A DNA stretch of 64,000 bases, taken from contig JABBOT010000080.1 of the NCBI GenBank assembly GCA_016165875.1, positions 40,795,477 through 40,859,476 on the forward strand, in the 5' to 3' direction. Below are positions 60,101 to 64,000 of this stretch, piece after piece. The notes under the pieces were generated by a model, which was given only the letters and a program-made list of their open reading frames with translations, was not told the origin of the DNA and did not search any database. The DNA is from Acanthopleura granulata (taxonomy: Eukaryota; Mollusca; Polyplacophora; Chitonida; Chitonidae). Within the stretch, counting starts at the first letter, position 1. Every line of letters begins with the position of its first letter. The translations under genes and the position numbers were made by a program.

Positions 60101-61770
60101 TGCTAGAGGCATCAGGTGTTTGAGAACATTGTGATTCCATATAACTCGAAACGTTATTGATATTAACACTGAAGAAAATCCACCTGAAAGGACACTACCG
60201 TCGTGAAGCCGCTACCTCTTACCATGTTTAAAATTCATTGATGGTTCAGCATCTAATAAAGGACTTACATCCTTTAACAATGTCACTCACTTCCTCTTTC
60301 TCTTTTCCGATAGAAAGGCTATTGATGGACCTCAAATCTATAGAGAAAAACGGGATTATGTACAGCAGAGTTTTGCAAAAGAAACCATGGCCATGGGCGT
60401 TTCTTGTTCTAACGGAAGCACGACTACAATCACTGAGTACTTCGCCATCTGAGAAACCCCCCAAGGCGATATACACAATGGGAAGAAGTGGTATAGTGAT
60501 GATAAAATATGTGCCACCATGGTGGAGTTTAATCAGTTAGATATCGCCAGAGACTGTCCACATCGCGAAACTGTGGCCACTCGGAAATGTACCAGACTCT
60601 TAGTCGTTTGTAATTAAGATCGGACAGGAATAGATTTTTTTCTCTGGAAGATTTCATTGTCATCTGTTCATATCTTTTCTGAAATAAGTGTTAAAAGCAA
60701 GCAATTCTACTTTGTTTCCTGCCTCCTTCTCGTTTCGACAAAATTAGAATATGTCAGCAAACTATGTGTGAAAGTGTCCTTTAGACAATCACTCGCATGC
60801 ACATAACTATTAATATTACGCAGTACATAAAACAGAAACACGATAAAACTGGCTTTTAGTGATAATACAAGACTAACGCATAGTGTCATAACGAAGTGTT
60901 TACGTTAACATGTTTAGGATTACTGCTAAATCGGAAAGCATCGTGATTAGGTTTAAAGTGATATGTCATAACCGAAAAGAGACGATACGTAAAATGCAAC
61001 AATGTCAGTCATCTATTGTAATACTACACAGGCACTTTGAAAGAGTTAAGGTGAGACAACGCAACTCTCTTGCACTAGACAAGTATCATTTGGTAACAGT
61101 CCGTTTCCTCCATTTAATTTCTTTAGCTCTTGTTTAATGCTTCATTCCAATGAGGCACCTGAATGTAGATTCTAATACGTAATGAGCATTCCACGCTGAA
61201 TGAAAAACTGAATGATGTAAAACGCATTGATGTTAGGTATGACGTTTGATTTAGAGAGCATATGGCACTTCATAGGGTTTATCCTGGTGTCAGGAGTTTC
61301 GGTAAGGCAGGCGTTTAAAATGGAAACTGTTTCTCTTGTCCGAAGTGTACTAAGAAAGCAGCCTTTACTGTCATTTGTTAACATGGTAAGCCAAACGTAG
61401 GAATGTTCTGTAGAGCAGGAAATTTGTGGAATTTATGGGATAAAAGCTATATCGGCTGGGCACGGCCTTTAACCGGACACACAATTTCTGCGATTATGCG
61501 ACCACTGATGAAGCTATAAGACACGAAATGTAGAAGCCGACACATATTTCTGTCGCCTTCTCTGAAAAGAATTCTTCGCGTAATGGACGCGTTGTCGGAA
61601 GCTCTGTTCGCTCACATTGGGCTTACGCATCCTGTTACATCTTGACGGAGGAAGACACACGTGGTATAATAGTCATGGATCTGCGACATGATAAGCGATC
61701 AGAATCAATTTTGTTTCTCCTCAGATCCGTTTGCCGGAAATTAGCAACTGTGTCTCCAAAACATATAGAG
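57118..61770 (+). repeat. C block, copy 4
   Basis: Parallel to copy 3 with all landmarks in order (listed there). The right edge is near 61770: the equivalent of the signal-peptide-like frame (44300 onward in copy 3) is not found. Reading frames that look open in copy 2 or 3 are closed here by stops or frameshifts, for example after KAIYT near 60475. Confidence 0.88.
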
Positions 61771-62682
61771 AGTTACTGATATATAAGATATAATCAGTAT
61801 ATAAATAAAAACCGGATTACGGTATCAAATTATTATAAGGTGCTTTACATAAGGGAGACAACTCGTTTTTACAATTAATGGGATTCTCTCCCCTGTCCTG
61901 CGTTCTATACACTTTAACCCCTGTGTATGCAGTAACTTCGTTTCGGAATCTTGGTCATAATATGAGGCATGGATCGTGGTAGTTTCACTCATGCTTCACT
62001 ATTACCTCTCACCCCGTTATAGCATCGCACACATCCATGACGTTGTCATGATCCGCGTTGTATAGATGTGTTGTATTTTGTACATGTATATGACTAACGA
62101 TGTCCGAATTTTCATAATGAGCAATATGTTCATTTATAATATATGACGTATTCTTCAGCTCTTATGAGTTGTTGTTACCTTTTCTTTAATATTACGCAAA
62201 CGTAGCTCGTCTCGAAAACAGAATTGCCTTTTTATCCCGACAAAAATCGAACTGTTTAAAAACGATTTCCCAGACTTTGTTTCCATGCAATAGGACAATG
62301 AATAAATGTATTAATAGTCATGAATAGCGCACGGTTCTTGTAAAAACGCTTTGACACACACGAAGCAAAGGAAAGTGGGATTCTTACAGGGAAACTCATT
62401 GGGGTGTCTTCTATTTGACAAGTCAAGTCAAGTTTCTGGTTGCCAGGTGATGAGGCCCATACTCTATAAATATTCTTTCAGAAGGTAGATAAACTATAAA
62501 CTTATCCGGTTACTGACATTTATGGGCACTGAACGCAAAGTGTAAAGATAAATGAAAGCATAGTCCTAAAAATTCAGTCCCAAAAGTAAACCCATAGTTA
62601 TTCAATTTAACTCGTGAGAAAAGGTATTAAACAGATGTCCATAAAGGCATTGGATTTGAAAAGAATACATTAATTGAAGCCT
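61771..62682. other. Spacer, nothing recognised
   Basis: No shared block or gene is visible. One molluscan-type motif, AAGGGAGACAACTCG, lies at 61851. Confidence 0.45.
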
Positions 62683-62835
62683 GGCCCCCACCCGGCTGTG
62701 TATCCTAGTTCCCATGTCACTGTGTATCATGGCCCCCATCCCGCTACGTATCCTGGCACCCATTCCGCTGTGTATCGTGGTCCCCATCCCGCCGTGTATC
62801 ATGGTCCCCATCCCGCAGTGTATCCCGCCCTGGTT
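62683..62835 (+). repeat. 24-bp minisatellite, about six units
   Basis: The unit is roughly GGTCCCCATCCCGCTGTGTATC plus two variable bases, repeated from 62683 to about 62835. Because 24 is a multiple of three, both strands stay open: the plus strand reads repeats of GPHPAVY plus one residue, the minus strand repeats of GMGTMIHS type. The plus frame 62674-62865 starts at TTG and the minus frame 62602-62910 has no known domain, so the open frames are best explained by the repeat. The G+C content is far above the surroundings. Confidence 0.9.
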
Positions 62836-62869
62836 TCTATATGTAAGAATTTCCTTGTCATTTAAGGAG

Positions 62870-63060
62870 AGCGCGTTCTGCTTGCCTGTTTGAGAACCGA
62901 GAATGTTCACTCTGACGCTACTTCCACTGACTTCTATTCAAGTGAAATCATCCTTTGAAATCCATGCGCTTTTATCAGAAATTTTCACGTTTAAATTGCC
63001 TTTGAGTTGGGGCCTGTTTTCCATTGCCATTACACTTCATCGGCTTTAACTGACACAGTC
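62870..63060 (+). repeat. H block, copy 4 (inner landmark only)
   Basis: GAACCGAGAATGTTCACTCT, TACTTCCACTGACTTC and CCATTGCCATTACACTTCAT match 47085-47290 and, inverted, 14600-14770. The outer H landmark (45990-46155) is not found in this copy. Confidence 0.75.
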
Positions 63061-63229
63061 TACATCACTTGCTCAGCGAGAGTCTTTGAAACCAATACAT
63101 AAAGAACATAAATAAGCTTATATTTATACAAGATGAAATAGAGAAAGATATTGTTTCGGCTTGACAGATATAACTCAACCATCATATTAACATTCCCGCC
63201 CACGGTTTCTCTCAGACTGTTTGTCGAAA

Positions 63230-63790
63230 TCCAAACACCTGTATTTCCATATATTTCTTGTTCCCAAAGCGCTCAAAGCTTTTACACAAGCAACCCCGAC
63301 TTATAACACGTTTGTAATGGGCAAGTCGTCCCGTGAGTGGCGGTTTAATAACATTACTTTAAATCTTCTTGAAGCACCAAGGCACTGTAATTAAAATAAC
63401 GTCATCAGGGAAAATCGCATACGGAAAGTCTTTCTGTGTCACATTTGAGTAGGCGTTTTTCTACATCTACAAGCCTATCCCTTCCCGATGGAAACTCGAC
63501 GCGTCCAAACTACCTTCCCTTTGGCTTCCGATTTAGGAACAATTAGCCATTTCCATTTCTGGGCAGCTTTACAACTGTCTCACGTAACCGAGTATCAATC
63601 ATTTGCTCTAGTACCGGTTCGCACAGGCTGTCGATTTGTGATAACTCTGTCAGTCTACTTGCTTGTCTAAATCTGTGCCAGATTGTCTTTGGCACGTGTT
63701 TGAGATTTGTGCAATCTGACGTCATTTTGTTTTTGGCCAGAAGACCCTAAAACATCAACTTCAGCCAACACCCGGCAATACCGAGCGGTG
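63230..63790 (+). repeat. G block, copy 4 (start)
   Basis: AGTGGCGGTTTAATAACATT, CTTCTTGAAGCACCAAGGCA, TCTTTCTGTGTCACATTTGA, CATCTACAAGCCTATCCC and CATTTCTGGGCAGCTTTACA are parallel to 48290-48750 and inverse to 7480-7730 and 13370-13640. The copy is cut near 63790, before the tandem array at the window end. Confidence 0.88.
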
Positions 63791-63890
63791 GATGAATAAG
63801 CAAGGTGGACTGCTTTTGTCCACTGATTCAAATGTAAGGCTCAGTGTCGTTTTTCTCTTTAAATTGCATGACAGCTGGATCAGCCACTGT

Positions 63891-64000
63891 TTGGATCAGT
63901 TACACTACAGCCTACAAGCACCAAACTGAAGCTTTTCTAGTGTACAGAAGATTGGATCAGTTACACTACAGCCTACAAGCACCAAACTGAAGCTTTTCTA
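63891..64000 (+). repeat. Start of a 61-bp tandem array running off the window
   Basis: The 49 bases from TTGGATCAGTTACACTACAG at 63891 recur without mismatch from 63952 to the last base of the window, with a 12-base linker (GTGTACAGAAGA) between. Identity of the units, in contrast to the eroded blocks around them, points to recent amplification. Confidence 0.9.

Noticed and set aside
62602..62910. 102-codon minus-strand frame with GMG-type repeats
   Set aside because: It is the reverse reading of the 24-bp minisatellite; openness follows from the repeat length.
1..64000. CRISPR array, bacterial operon or prophage
   Set aside because: There are no regularly spaced identical short repeats with unique spacers, no dense coding and no ribosome-binding-site pattern. 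The SINEs and gene-poor structure indicate an animal genome.

Overview
This is non-coding, repeat-rich animal DNA. It is A+T-rich by eye. No reading frame exceeds about 140 codons, and many short frames begin at TTG or GTG, not ATG. There is no operon-like gene packing and I see no tRNA or rRNA gene. tRNA-derived SINEs are scattered throughout, with sub-terminal motifs (TTTTACGCCGTAATCA, AGTGAAATATTCTTG, ACCAATCAAATAAATA tails; TTTTACGTCGTAATTAA; AAGGGAGATAATTC) that I know from molluscan, especially bivalve, genomes. I therefore infer a marine mollusc, probably a bivalve. This rests on remembered repeat motifs, not on a search.

The main structure is that almost the whole window is one diverged, multi-kilobase unit present about four times. 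It lies in one orientation left of about 27.5 kb and in the opposite orientation right of about 32 kb. I name the blocks of the unit C-H-G-F-E-D-X, reading + in the right half and - in the left half. C lies at 1-215 (end only), 17130-24175, 39545-44560 and 57118-61770. H lies at 14520-15625, 45990-47300 and 62870-63060. G lies at 5020-8330, 10740-14080, 48037-49960 and 63230-63790. F lies at 3433-4560 (locally re-inverted), about 8930-9032, 31980-32920 and 50575-51190. E lies at 2990-3432, 8788-8950 and 51190-51640. D lies at 2240-2905, 26781-27440, 33110-33460 and 52830-53130. X lies at 216-2239, 24176-26780, 34061-39540 and 53131-57115. The head-to-tail spacing of units is roughly 15-20 kb, and in the left arm E-F-G is duplicated again with a period near 5.7-5.9 kb. 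The 27.4-31.6 kb segment, which has no counterpart I can see, is the junction between the two arms.

Since the duplication, different copies have received different insertions: tRNA-SINEs (one with a perfect 12-bp target-site duplication at 51724-51997, one nearly full length at 54896-55170), a 226-bp hairpin MITE nested in a SINE at 10269-10494, a second inverted-repeat element at 45611-45759, and a copy-3-specific insertion at about 33470-34060. There is a 24-bp minisatellite at 62683-62835, and the start of a perfectly repeated 61-bp tandem array runs off the right end.

I find no protein gene I can defend. A few short open frames are shared between unit copies, and some islands are far better conserved than their surroundings (113 bp with 7 mismatches between 17732-17844 and 43856-43968; 32 identical bases between 3124-3155 and 51459-51490). 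They could be exons or regulatory parts of an old, largely decayed gene family or non-coding transcription unit. They are reported with low confidence.
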